Shown in pieces: positions 8,471-17,222 of a stretch of 64,000 nucleotides of DNA. The stretch is taken from contig NZ_JAFCGY010000001.1 in NCBI RefSeq assembly GCF_016836705.1, positions 434,001 through 498,000 of the forward strand. Reading direction: 5' to 3'. The notes under the pieces are model-generated. The model did not search any database. It was not told where the DNA came from and saw nothing but the letters and a program-made list of their open reading frames with translations. Position 1 is the first letter of the stretch. The number at the start of each line of letters is the position of its first letter. A program made the translations under genes and the position numbers. Source of the DNA: Mesorhizobium caraganae. Lineage in GTDB: Bacteria; Pseudomonadota; Alphaproteobacteria; Rhizobiales; Rhizobiaceae.

Positions 8471-8946
8471 TCGATAGTGTTCTCTAATGGGTCAAGGGGC
8501 GGCCGCTCGATTTTGAGCGCTGTCGACGCTTTCGGATACCTGCGTTCTCTGCGAGGTCAAGGCACTTGATGGAGTCAGTTGGGTATGGAGCGGCTTGGTT
8601 GAAAATCGCAGTCTGGCCGAAGATGGACCGCGTTGTCCCGTTTGGCGACATTGCGATCTTTGAAAGGTCGAGTTCCTCGATGAAGTCTTCGGCGCCCTGC
8701 CAGACAGTGTGGCCTCGACAAGATCCCATCGCACCGGCTTGACCATCGCCTTGAACTTGGGCGTCCTCCCTCGGGGAAGTGGTTGATAATCGCCGCGTGG
8801 ACGATTCACATTTTCAGACGTTACTGGCACATGTCAGCGCCGGGGCCCTATACTGCGACTCCGAGCGACCGAACCTCGGCTCTTCGGGCATTGGACGTCG
8901 GCGGATCGAGTTGATCGCCGCCTTTTATCGAAAGGTCTAAAACTAG
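8471..8946. other. Intergenic stretch with no supportable gene
   Basis: Nothing convincing is coded here. Open frames on the minus strand (to about 8830) have no recognisable motif and poor composition. The promoter of the dehydratase at 8947 presumably lies in the last 150 bases; I could not pick it with confidence. Confidence 0.5.
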
Positions 8947-10947
8947 GTGTCTCCAGAAGAATGGAAACAGCGAAAGCATGTTTATGCAGGAGACAAAACG
9001 ACTCGGTCCTGGCGAGTTTCTCGACTGATAGTATTGCGGGGCCTGGCACTGGTGCACGATGGCACAATGGGTGCTGCCGCAATGTTTCTTTCGATCGCGT
9101 TGAGGTTTGATTTCGATATAGTTGTTAAAAACTTGACGAATTTCCTTGGCGCGGCGGCGCTATTTGGGATTATTGTCGGCGGCGCAGGTTTTTTGCTCGG
9201 ACTGAACCGTGGTATTTGGCGCTATGCGTCGCTGTCGGATCTCCTGGCAATCACCTATGTAGCTACTGCGTCCGTCGCTAGTTTCACAGTTGCCCAGTTC
9301 CTGCTGGATCGACTGACCTCGATTCCCCGTTCTTCGATCCTTATCGCATGGGCCTTCGTGATCGTGCTGCTAGCCGGGCCGCGTGCCGCGTATCGGCTCT
9401 ATCGCAATCGCCACGACACCGGTCGCTTGTTCGATCGCAGCACCCGTAAGTTCGTGCTGCTGGTTGGAGCCACCGACAACGCCGACGCCTTCGTGAGGAC
9501 CATTAAGGAGAGAAACAGTGCCTTGTCATTCGTGGTCCTTGCGATAATCGACGAACGGGATCGCAGGACCGGGCGTTCTATTCGCGGGGTTCCAGTGTTG
9601 GGTCCGCTGGAAAGACTGCCGCAGATCTTCGATCAGTTCGAGGCCCAGGGGCGCCGGCCCGAGGCGCTCATCCTGACGCGTTCGCGCGAGGATTATCAGC
9701 GGCACGCCAGCATCGAGGCGCTGGTCGAGATCGCGGCACAGCAGAAAGTCGAAATCCTGAGGCTCCCGAACCTCCTCGACATGCAAAGCATCGACGCTGA
9801 AATCGAACTGGGTCCGATCAAGTTGGAAGATCTCTTGCAACGTCCGCCCCTTAGGCTTGATGTGCCCAAGATCGCCTCGATGATCGAGGGCAGGACCGTC
9901 ATGATCACCGGCGCGGGCGGTTCGATTGGATCCGAGCTGGCACGTCAGGTCGCGGCCCTGAACCCACGGACCCTCGTTCTTTTGGATGCCAGCGAGCACC
10001 TTCTCTACTCAATCGCGACTGAACTCACTGGCACCCGGCCGAGCCTCGAACTGCATGCTGCCCTTTGCAACGTGCGTGAAAAAGACGCTGTCAACACCAT
10101 TGTCCAGGCCCACAGACCCCAGGTGCTCTTCCACGCCGCGGCACTAAAGCACGTACCGATCGTTGAGGCTCAACCGCTTGAAGGCCTTTTCACCAACGCG
10201 ATCGGGACGCGCAATGTTGCCGAGGCCGCGCTTCATGCCAACGTCTCCACGATGGTTCTGGTGTCGACCGACAAGGCTGTGAATCCTGCTAACGTAATGG
10301 GCGCGACTAAACGGATGGCGGAGATGTTCTGCCAGGCGATGGATATCGACTCGCAGGTCAACGGCACACGTTTCGTCACCGTTCGGTTCGGCAACGTCCT
10401 GGGATCGGCCGGATCCGTGGTCCCGCTGTTCGAGAAGCAGATCAGGGCCGGCGGGCCTGTGACAGTTACCCATCCGGACATGGAACGCTTTTTCATGACA
10501 ATTTCGGAAGCTTGCCTCCTCGTCCTGCAGGCGGCGGCGCATAGCCACGCACGACAGGAGGAACGCGGCCGAATTTACGTTCTCGACATGGGCTCGCCGG
10601 TGAAGATCGTGGATCTTGCTCGAAACCTCATCCGTCTCTCGGGGCGCCGCCCGGACACCGACATTCAGATAATCTACACCGGGCTTCGGCCTGGGGAAAA
10701 ACTCTACGAGGAACTTTTCGACAACAAGGAAACCTTGAGCGGGACCGGTGCGTCGGGGATCCTGGCCGCATCTCCACGGTCGATTGAGAGAGAGCTGATC
10801 GTGCGCATCTTCGACCAAATGAAGCGGAGGATCGACGCCCAAGATTTGCCCGGTGCCCTACGGCTTCTGAAATCGACCGTCGGGGAGTTTACTCCGGGGA
10901 GCGAGATTCATCTGCTGATGAGCGGGAAGGACTCGAGCAAGCACTGA
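8947..10947 (+). CDS. Membrane nucleotide-sugar 4,6-dehydratase, CapD/FlaA1/WbpM family
   Basis: A 666-residue polysaccharide biosynthesis protein. About four hydrophobic segments in residues 25-150 anchor it in the inner membrane. A Rossmann-like region (FVLLVGATDNADAF) and then the catalytic SDR domain follow, with GAGGSIGSEL at about 320. The active-site stretch VSTDKAVNPANVMGATK carries Met where classical SDRs have Tyr, as is usual for WbpM/FlaA1 enzymes. Members dehydrate UDP-GlcNAc-type sugars for O-antigen, capsule or exopolysaccharide. The start is a GTG at 8947. No other glycan genes adjoin it; it stands alone within a decayed region. Confidence 0.9.
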   Translation: MSPEEWKQRKHVYAGDKTTRSWRVSRLIVLRGLALVHDGTMGAAAMFLSIALRFDFDIVVKNLTNFLGAAALFGIIVGGAGFLLGLNRGIWRYASLSDLLAITYVATASVASFTVAQFLLDRLTSIPRSSILIAWAFVIVLLAGPRAAYRLYRNRHDTGRLFDRSTRKFVLLVGATDNADAFVRTIKERNSALSFVVLAIIDERDRRTGRSIRGVPVLGPLERLPQIFDQFEAQGRRPEALILTRSREDYQRHASIEALVEIAAQQKVEILRLPNLLDMQSIDAEIELGPIKLEDLLQRPPLRLDVPKIASMIEGRTVMITGAGGSIGSELARQVAALNPRTLVLLDASEHLLYSIATELTGTRPSLELHAALCNVREKDAVNTIVQAHRPQVLFHAAALKHVPIVEAQPLEGLFTNAIGTRNVAEAALHANVSTMVLVSTDKAVNPANVMGATKRMAEMFCQAMDIDSQVNGTRFVTVRFGNVLGSAGSVVPLFEKQIRAGGPVTVTHPDMERFFMTISEACLLVLQAAAHSHARQEERGRIYVLDMGSPVKIVDLARNLIRLSGRRPDTDIQIIYTGLRPGEKLYEELFDNKETLSGTGASGILAASPRSIERELIVRIFDQMKRRIDAQDLPGALRLLKSTVGEFTPGSEIHLLMSGKDSSKH

Positions 10948-11236
10948 ACCTCATCGCGGTGCCCACCGACTGCCGCCCGCAAGCTGACAATCGCAAGACC
11001 CTCATTCTGACCATTCGTGCATGTTCACCGTGGCGGCCATGGGTTGATACCCGATTTCCGGGCAGCGTCGGTATTCAGCACTGCTGCTCCTACTTCCAAA
11101 CATCCTCCGGGTCCACGTCCGAACCACAATGCATACGTGCTTGGCACGGTCACGCATGCGACTGCGCCTCAAAGACCGCAACGATCTTATGCGACTTGGT
11201 AACGGCCTGTTCAGCGCCAATGGCTAAACAAGCAAT

Positions 11237-12037
11237 ATGACGCCGCGCAGCACACGTATTCTGGGCAAATCGTTAGTCGTGACCGCAATCGCAGTCGTCG
11301 CGACCTTCGGTCTGTCGTTTACGGCGAGAGTTGCGCTGCAAATGCCGATCGACTGGCTGAGTTGGGTGGAATGTGCCTTGATCCCCATTCTGATCGGATT
11401 GCCGGTCAGCGCCTATATCTTCAATCAGTCCGAAACGATCCAGGATACATGTGACAAGTTGGAAAAGTCGCATACGGCCTTGAAAGAGGCCCACGACAGG
11501 CTGACGTTCGTCACGAGCCACGATCAGATGACGGGACTCCTCAGTCGCGGTGAATTCATCGCAAGGATGGACCGAAGGCGCGATGAAGGAGAATACGACA
11601 CGCTCCTCCTGATCGATCCGGATCACTTCTCCTCAGTCAATGACGAGCACGGGCATTCCAAGGGTGACGAGACTTTGCTTCGGATTGCAAAGGCGCTCAT
11701 CTACACGACACGCCCCGGCGACTCGATTGGCCGCCTTGGTGGCGAAGAGTTCGGGGTCTTGCTGCGAGACGTGCGCAAAGAACGCGCGATTACAATCGCG
11801 GAGAACATTCGTCGGCATATCGAGGGATTTCCCCGGATCAAAGGGCAACAGAACGGCGTGAAGGTGACTGTCAGCATCGGTGGTGCGGAGATCTCTCGCG
11901 ATGGAGATCCTCAGGATGTCCTACGCGCTGCCGGGCGGTGCCTTTTTGACGCGAAACAACGTGGGCGGAACCGTGTTTCCTTCGACCATCAGTCATTCAG
12001 GTCGCAAGGTTTGGTGAGCGAAGCACGCAGCAGGTAG
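11237..12037 (+). CDS. Membrane-anchored diguanylate cyclase (GGDEF)
   Basis: A 266-residue protein with two membrane segments (about residues 12-30 and 42-62), a short coiled linker (DKLEKSHTALKEAHDRL), and a GGDEF domain. The active-site loop is GGEEF at about 168. An inhibitory I-site RPGD sits five residues before it, so product inhibition by c-di-GMP is expected. The usual DIDHFK motif is altered to DPDHFSSVND. It would make c-di-GMP from GTP at the inner membrane. The start ATG has only a weak ribosome site, and the 289 bases upstream contain no gene. Confidence 0.9.
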   Translation: MTPRSTRILGKSLVVTAIAVVATFGLSFTARVALQMPIDWLSWVECALIPILIGLPVSAYIFNQSETIQDTCDKLEKSHTALKEAHDRLTFVTSHDQMTGLLSRGEFIARMDRRRDEGEYDTLLLIDPDHFSSVNDEHGHSKGDETLLRIAKALIYTTRPGDSIGRLGGEEFGVLLRDVRKERAITIAENIRRHIEGFPRIKGQQNGVKVTVSIGGAEISRDGDPQDVLRAAGRCLFDAKQRGRNRVSFDHQSFRSQGLVSEARSR

Positions 12038-12323
12038 CACCCAACGAGCAGCGCCTGGCAGGCCGAAGCGATAGGCATGCGGGTTATGGCGCGCCCATGC
12101 CAAGTAGCTTCAGGCGATTCCCCAACCTCCCTGCCGCTCAAATCCGGGTCATTGAGCCTATACAGTATGCCATCGGCCTCTGACAGCTTCAGGCCACCAA
12201 CAGAACTCCGTCGAGAATTGCCCGAACATATCGACCTGCCCCGCTATGCGACTCGCGAAGCGCGCTTCCGCGGGACGCGTTCGATATGTCGCGCGATGGT
12301 TGCACGAATGCGACACCAACCGG
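12038..12323. other. Intergenic stretch with no supportable gene
   Basis: About 290 bases after the diguanylate cyclase with no coding frame of natural composition and no clear terminator. The leader repeat starts at its right end. Confidence 0.5.
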
Positions 12324-12443
12324 AAAATTAAGGCGCTCTCAACGTTATTGCTGGTTAGTGCTCAACTCTGGGATGTTTCCACCAGTATAGGTTTGAGTCG
12401 CGCAGAATGGATTGGCATATTAGCCGTCCGTAATACATAGGGC
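12324..12443 (+). repeat. Dispersed leader repeat, copy B
   Basis: The partner of 8241-8364, sharing the opening AAAATTAAGGCGCTCTCAAC and the closing CCGTAATAC string. It lies about 150 bases before the autotransporter pseudogene start at 12590. Confidence 0.75.
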
Positions 12444-12551
12444 GGGGGTGCGATATGCTGGAATTGCTCGATCGCGAGGTGATCCATCGGCACGCTCGAT
12501 CTGGCGAAGATACTGGTCCATCCGGCCTTGGCGTACCTGGAAATCTTGGAA

Positions 12552-12717
12552 GCGCAGCCTTCGATTGGCACATTCTGCGCGGCGGCCGCATGACAAAGTG
12601 GAAGGGCGAGGCGGCGAGCTACGCGCCCAATGCGGCGCAGCTCGTCGCGACTGTGGCGCGCGCGTGGAGCGCCCGGCTGCTGCCGGTAGCGCTGCTGATG
12701 GGGCTTGCCGCAGGTTC
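12552..12717 (+). repeat. Dispersed repeat copy B, autotransporter N-terminal region
   Basis: The partner of 8015-8173. This copy keeps the 7 bases lost in copy A, so here it reads as a start codon plus signal peptide for the pseudogene at 12590. Confidence 0.85.
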
Positions 12718-13722
12718 GGCCAGCGGCGCCGACAGATACTGGGACCCCAACGGCACGGCCCCCGGACGCGGCGGCACGCACCTGGAACACGACGGGGCTT
12801 TTCTGGAGCCCGAACAATGACGGCACCAGCGGCCCGTATACTTTCTGGAGCAATGGCGCGCTCGACGACGCGATCTTCGGCGATGCCACCACCGGCTCGG
12901 GATTTGTCGGTACGGTGACGCTGGGCGCGCCGATCACCGTGCACAACATGACTTTCGAGGACGACACGCTCACGCCCTTCGTCGAGACCGCGTACACGAT
13001 CACCGGCAGCACACTGACGCTCGGCGGCGTGACCCCGACCATCAATGTGATTGGCACCGCCACCGACATTGTCACCATCGACTCGATCGTCGCCGGCACG
13101 GCGGGCCTGACCAAGACCGGCGGCGGCATCTTGGCGCTCACCGGCGCCAACACCTTCAGCGGGACCATCACCGTCAATGCCGGCAGGCTGAGCGTCAATG
13201 GCGATGGGGCGCTTGGAAACGCCGCAAATGGCCTGACGATGGGGGCCGGCACCGGCTTGCTGAGCACAGGGGCGCTCAGCGCCACCCGAGTGGTCACAGT
13301 GAGCGGCCAGGTCGACGTGCTTGATACTTTGGTGGCGGCGAATGGCGTCGGCTCGGCGCGCTTCACCGGCACCGGCGGGCTCAATATCGGCAACAACGTA
13401 AGAATGACCAACGACGCCAACGATTACACCGGCCCGACGGTGTTTTCGCCCACCAACTACGCCACCAGCAACTATTACTTCTCCTCCATCGCAAATCTCG
13501 GCGTGGCGAGTTCGCTGGGCGCGCCAGTGACAGCCGCCAACGGCTTGATCACGGTAAATTCCGCCGGAAACTCCGCCGGCCTCGCCCACTATACCGGCGA
13601 TGGCGACAGCTCCAACCGCAATTGGCAACTGAATACATCCGGCTTCGGAAGGCCGGCGATCATCAATGACGGCAGCGGCACCTTGACGCTGACCGGCACT
13701 ATCGCCGCGAACGTGGGCGCCA
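12590..13722 (+). pseudogene. Autotransporter passenger fragment, frameshifted and truncated
   Basis: The start MTKWKGEAASYAPNAA leads into a signal peptide (LLPVALLMGLAAGSASGA) and the passenger start DRYWDPNGTAPGRGGT. At about 12775 the frame shifts; the continuation TWNTTGLFWSPNNDG is in another frame. It then contains autotransporter-associated beta-strand repeats such as GGGILALTGANTFSGTITVN. After TGTIAANVGATF the sequence changes abruptly to a methyltransferase, so the rest of the passenger and the outer-membrane barrel are lost. The intact protein would have been a surface-exposed type V secreted protein. Confidence 0.82.
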
Positions 13723-14400
13723 CCTTCTGGCCGCCCGCGTCGGCGCCGGGGGCCATGTGCTAGGCGTGGACATATCCGAACCGCTGATCGGCAGAGCGCG
13801 CGCGCTAGCGCCGCAGGATACGCCGGTCCTGTTCCAGGTGGCCGACGCCAGCAGCACCGAGTTGCCCGAGGGCGCATTCGACATCCTGTTCTCGCGCTTC
13901 GGAGTGATGTTCTTTGACGATCCTACAGCGGCCTTCACTCATATGCGTGCGCTCAAGCCGGGCGCGCGGGGTCGCTTTCGTCTGCTGGCGCGGCATGGCC
14001 GAGAACGATTGGGTGCGCTTGCAGATGGGCGCGCTCAAGGGCATCCTCCCGCCGACGGCGCCGCCCGATCCCGAAGCGCCCGGCCCGTTCTCGTTTGGCG
14101 ACCAAGGGCGGGTGGCGCGTATTCTAACGGCGGCTGGCTTCACCGATGTCGCTATCGCGCCGTTCGATGCCTCCATCCCGTTCGGCGAGGGGGGGACGCG
14201 GGACGCGGCGATCGACGACGCGGTGGAGATGACACTCGAGGTCGGCCCGCTGTCGCGCGCGCTCGCTGATCAGCCCGACAACATCCGGGCCCGCGCCTCG
14301 GCCGCGGTTCGTGCCGCCTTCGCGGACTGCCCCCGGTGAGCGGTCGGTGATGATCGACGGCGCGGCGTGGATCGTCACCGCGCGCAATCCGGCAGGCTGA
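13723..14400 (+). pseudogene. SAM-dependent methyltransferase fragment with two frameshifts
   Basis: The reading LAARVGAGGHVLGVDIS is motif I and post-I of a class I methyltransferase that has lost its N-terminus. FDILFSRFGVMFFDDP and HMRALKPGAR follow. An apparent one-base insertion near 13970 moves the frame to VAFVCWRGMAENDWV, which continues to about 14335, and a further shift gives the terminal SVMIDGAAWIVTARNPAG, stopping at 14398-14400. The left junction follows the GGCGCCACC string of the autotransporter, which could also encode part of a GAGATTLALA motif, so recombination at short homology is plausible. Confidence 0.8.
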
Positions 14401-14637
14401 CGGGGATTAACAGGGGGGAGACGCCCCGTCTCGATGGCTCGGCGTCGGCCGTGACGCGATCGACCCGCACTGCTTGCGGCCGGAACGCAGAGGAGATAGG
14501 GCGGCGGGCTTTTTTCCCAGGCCGCACCGCTGCCATTGGTTTATATCGCGCTCATCGGCGACTACCTCTGGAACGAAATTGACCGCCCCCTCGAACGATT
14601 CAGGCCAATCCGCGCCAACCAATTCAATCCAAACAAG

Positions 14638-15480
14638 TCAATTTCCCTTAGCGGGTATTAGTGCAGTAATGCCCACAGAGCCCCTTGATGCCTGCACGGG
14701 CGCGGCGGCAACCGGCTGGACCTCGGTCAGGTAAGACAGCACGGCAGGGGGTAGCGCTGCGGAATTGGGCGCATAGATGCCGCAACGCGAGATAAGACTC
14801 CTCTTGTTGACGCGTTTCCCCAGATAGTGCCAGACGGTGCGGGTGGCGTAGGGCAGATTGTTGGCTCGCCACGATATGCCCATAGTAATGCCCCGCAGGT
14901 AACGCCGCTGGTACGTTTCGAACGGCATGAGGATCGTCTGTCCAAAGGTTGGAGCCTCGCCGCGCGTCAGTTCCGTCAGGAAGATGCGCTCGTGGCGATA
15001 CGCCGCGAGCCCGACGTACCGTGAACGCTGCACGATGCCGTTTTCGGTATCTTCGATGCGCTCAAGCGTGGAAACCAGAACTTGTCCGCCATTTTCGCGC
15101 AGGTGAGCGCAGGCGCAGACGATCCGGCCAGGCCAGGACAGCGATGTGTGCCACGCCTGGTAGAATCCGAGATAGGGTTCGAGTGCATGCAGGTCGCCCG
15201 GAAAGGCATCCGCCAGCGGGCCTGTAAGGTCGGCATGTCGGCGCCGCTCTCCCAATTTGCTGCGGAACACGCCCGGAGGAAGGTCGAAATCGGCTGGTTC
15301 GAGGCCAAAGGCTGCCGCAATCGTCAGGAGATTATGGGCGGAAGGAAGGGTTCCTGCATTGAGGTAGCGGTTGAACTGCTGCCGGTTGATACCGATGGTG
15401 CGGCATAGATCGGATACCGATCTGTGCGTGCTGCAGGCGAGTTTCAGGTTGCTGCTGAAATTGGCCCATGGCTTGCTCAT
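14638..15480 (-). CDS. XRE-family regulator with large C-terminal domain
   Basis: A 280-residue protein. Residues about 15-60 form a helix-turn-helix (RSVSDLCRTIGINRQQFNRY, then LPSAHNLLTIAAAFGLEP). The remaining 200 residues contain FYQAWHTSLSWPGRIVCAC and look like a ligand-sensing or dimerisation region I cannot name. It is divergent from the solute-binding protein at 15585 with a 104-base gap containing the palindrome at 15507, so it is the likely regulator of that gene and the CocE hydrolase. No membrane segment is seen. Confidence 0.82.
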   Translation of the reverse strand: MSKPWANFSSNLKLACSTHRSVSDLCRTIGINRQQFNRYLNAGTLPSAHNLLTIAAAFGLEPADFDLPPGVFRSKLGERRRHADLTGPLADAFPGDLHALEPYLGFYQAWHTSLSWPGRIVCACAHLRENGGQVLVSTLERIEDTENGIVQRSRYVGLAAYRHERIFLTELTRGEAPTFGQTILMPFETYQRRYLRGITMGISWRANNLPYATRTVWHYLGKRVNKRSLISRCGIYAPNSAALPPAVLSYLTEVQPVAAAPVQASRGSVGITALIPAKGN

Positions 15481-15506
15481 GGAGACAGTATAAACTTGCT
15501 TAAAAA

Positions 15507-15517
15507 CGCTTCAAGCG
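15507..15517. promoter_or_regulatory. Candidate operator CGCTT-C-AAGCG
   Basis: A perfect 11-base palindrome in the gap between the divergent XRE regulator and the solute-binding protein gene. Position suggests an autoregulatory and target operator. This is inference from placement alone. Confidence 0.35.
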
Positions 15518-15584
15518 ACGAAATTGCGTTGCCGCGGGCTCTGCCTAGTATCGGCCACAAGGCTTCAGTCCAAAGGGGAACCCA

Positions 15585-17147
15585 ATGAGCGCTTCCAGCA
15601 GGTTGTCGAGTCTCTCACGCCGTGATCTTCTTCAAGCGGGGGCGGCTCTGGGCCTTGTCGCAGCCGCAGGCTCGCTGGCGTCACCGGCCGCGGCGCAAAC
15701 GCCAGTGCGCGGCGGACAGTTGCGGTTGGGGCTCGATGGCGGCGCCTCTGCCGACACGCTCGACCCGGCCCTGGCGTCCGCCAGCGTCAATTTTGTGATC
15801 GCGCATTGCTGGGGCGATACGCTGGTCGAATCCGATCCCAACACGGGCGCGGCGGTTCCCTCGCTGGCCGAATCCTGGTCCCCGTCGGCCGACGCCAAGG
15901 AGTGGACCTTCAAGATACGCAAAGACGTTCGTTTCCACGATGGCAAGGCATTTACTGTTAGCGATGCAGTCGAGACCTTGCGCCGCCACGCCGGAAAGAA
16001 ATCGCAATCGGGCGCACTCGGCCTGCTGTCCGGGATAGACCGCATCGAGGAACGGTCGGGCGACATGGTGGTGACGCTGAAGGAAGCCAATGCTGACTTG
16101 CCGCTGATATTTACGGATTATCATCTTCAGATCCAGCCAGGCGGCGGCGTGGAAAAACCTGCGGCAGCGATCGGCACCGGTCCCTACAAGCTGGCTGCGT
16201 TCGAGCCGGGCATTCGTGCTGCTTTCGAAAAAAACACCGACGACTGGCGCCAGGACCGGGGCTACGTCGACAGCGTCCTTATTACCGTGATGAACGACCT
16301 GACTGCCCGGACCAGCGCCTTGCGATCCGGTCAAGTCGATTTCATCAGCACCGTCGAACCCAAGATCGTGCCGTTGCTGAAGCGGGTTCCGGGCGTCGAG
16401 ATCCTGCGCACCTCCGGCAAGGGGTTCTATTCCTTCCTGATGCATTGCGACACCGCGCCCTTCGACAACAATGATCTGCGTCTGGCGCTCAAATATGCGA
16501 TAGACCGCGAGGCTATCCTCAAGGGGGTTCTGGGCGGGTTCGGCACCATTGGCAATGATTACCCGATCAACGCCAACTATGCGCTCGCGCCTGCCGATAT
16601 AGAGCAGCGCAATTACGATCCCGACAAGGCTGCATTCCACTTCAAGAAGTCCGGCCTTCAAGATCCAATCCTGCTGCGCACCTCGGAAGCGGCGTTCCCC
16701 GGCGCGGTCGATGCGGCCCAGCTTTTCCAATTGAGCGCGGAAAAGGCTGGTATCAAGATCAATGTGCAGCGCGAGCCGAGTGACGGCTACTGGTCGGAAG
16801 TCTGGAACGTCAAGCCGTTCTGCACCTCCTTTTGGGGTGGTCGTCCGACGCAGGACGCGCGCTATTCCACTTCCTACGTTTCCAACGCGGAGTGGAACGA
16901 CACCCGCTTCAAGCGGCCCGACTTCGACAAGATGGTGGTGCAGGCGCGCGGTGAACTGGATGAGACCAAGCGGCGCGTACTTTACCGTGACATGGCGCTG
17001 ATGGTGCGAGATGAGGGCGGCCTGATACTGCCGGTGTTCAACGACTTCATCAACGCCTGCACGAGCCATCTCAAGGGTCTTGTTCCCGATATTGGCAATG
17101 ACTTTTCCAATGGCCGCATCGCCAGCCGGGTCTGGCTGGAGGCTTGA
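15585..17147 (+). CDS. Peptide/opine-type ABC transporter solute-binding protein (family 5)
   Basis: A 520-residue periplasmic binding protein of the DppA/OppA class. The N-terminus is a Tat-type leader (LSRRDLLQAGAALGLVAAAG, ending SPAAAQ). The family 5 body follows: LAESWSPSADAKEWTFKIRK near residue 95 and FDNNDLRLALKYAIDREAIL near 300. Such proteins deliver peptides, glycosides or opines to an ABC permease, but no permease or ATPase gene is adjacent. The next gene is a CocE-type hydrolase 75 bases on. It may feed a transporter encoded elsewhere. Confidence 0.88.
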   Translation: MSASSRLSSLSRRDLLQAGAALGLVAAAGSLASPAAAQTPVRGGQLRLGLDGGASADTLDPALASASVNFVIAHCWGDTLVESDPNTGAAVPSLAESWSPSADAKEWTFKIRKDVRFHDGKAFTVSDAVETLRRHAGKKSQSGALGLLSGIDRIEERSGDMVVTLKEANADLPLIFTDYHLQIQPGGGVEKPAAAIGTGPYKLAAFEPGIRAAFEKNTDDWRQDRGYVDSVLITVMNDLTARTSALRSGQVDFISTVEPKIVPLLKRVPGVEILRTSGKGFYSFLMHCDTAPFDNNDLRLALKYAIDREAILKGVLGGFGTIGNDYPINANYALAPADIEQRNYDPDKAAFHFKKSGLQDPILLRTSEAAFPGAVDAAQLFQLSAEKAGIKINVQREPSDGYWSEVWNVKPFCTSFWGGRPTQDARYSTSYVSNAEWNDTRFKRPDFDKMVVQARGELDETKRRVLYRDMALMVRDEGGLILPVFNDFINACTSHLKGLVPDIGNDFSNGRIASRVWLEA

Positions 17148-17222
17148 ACCGGGAAATGATCGTACCTTTCCGGCGGCGGGATAGTGTGCTTGCCACCGCG
17201 TGGAGCTTTGGTGGTTGATCGC

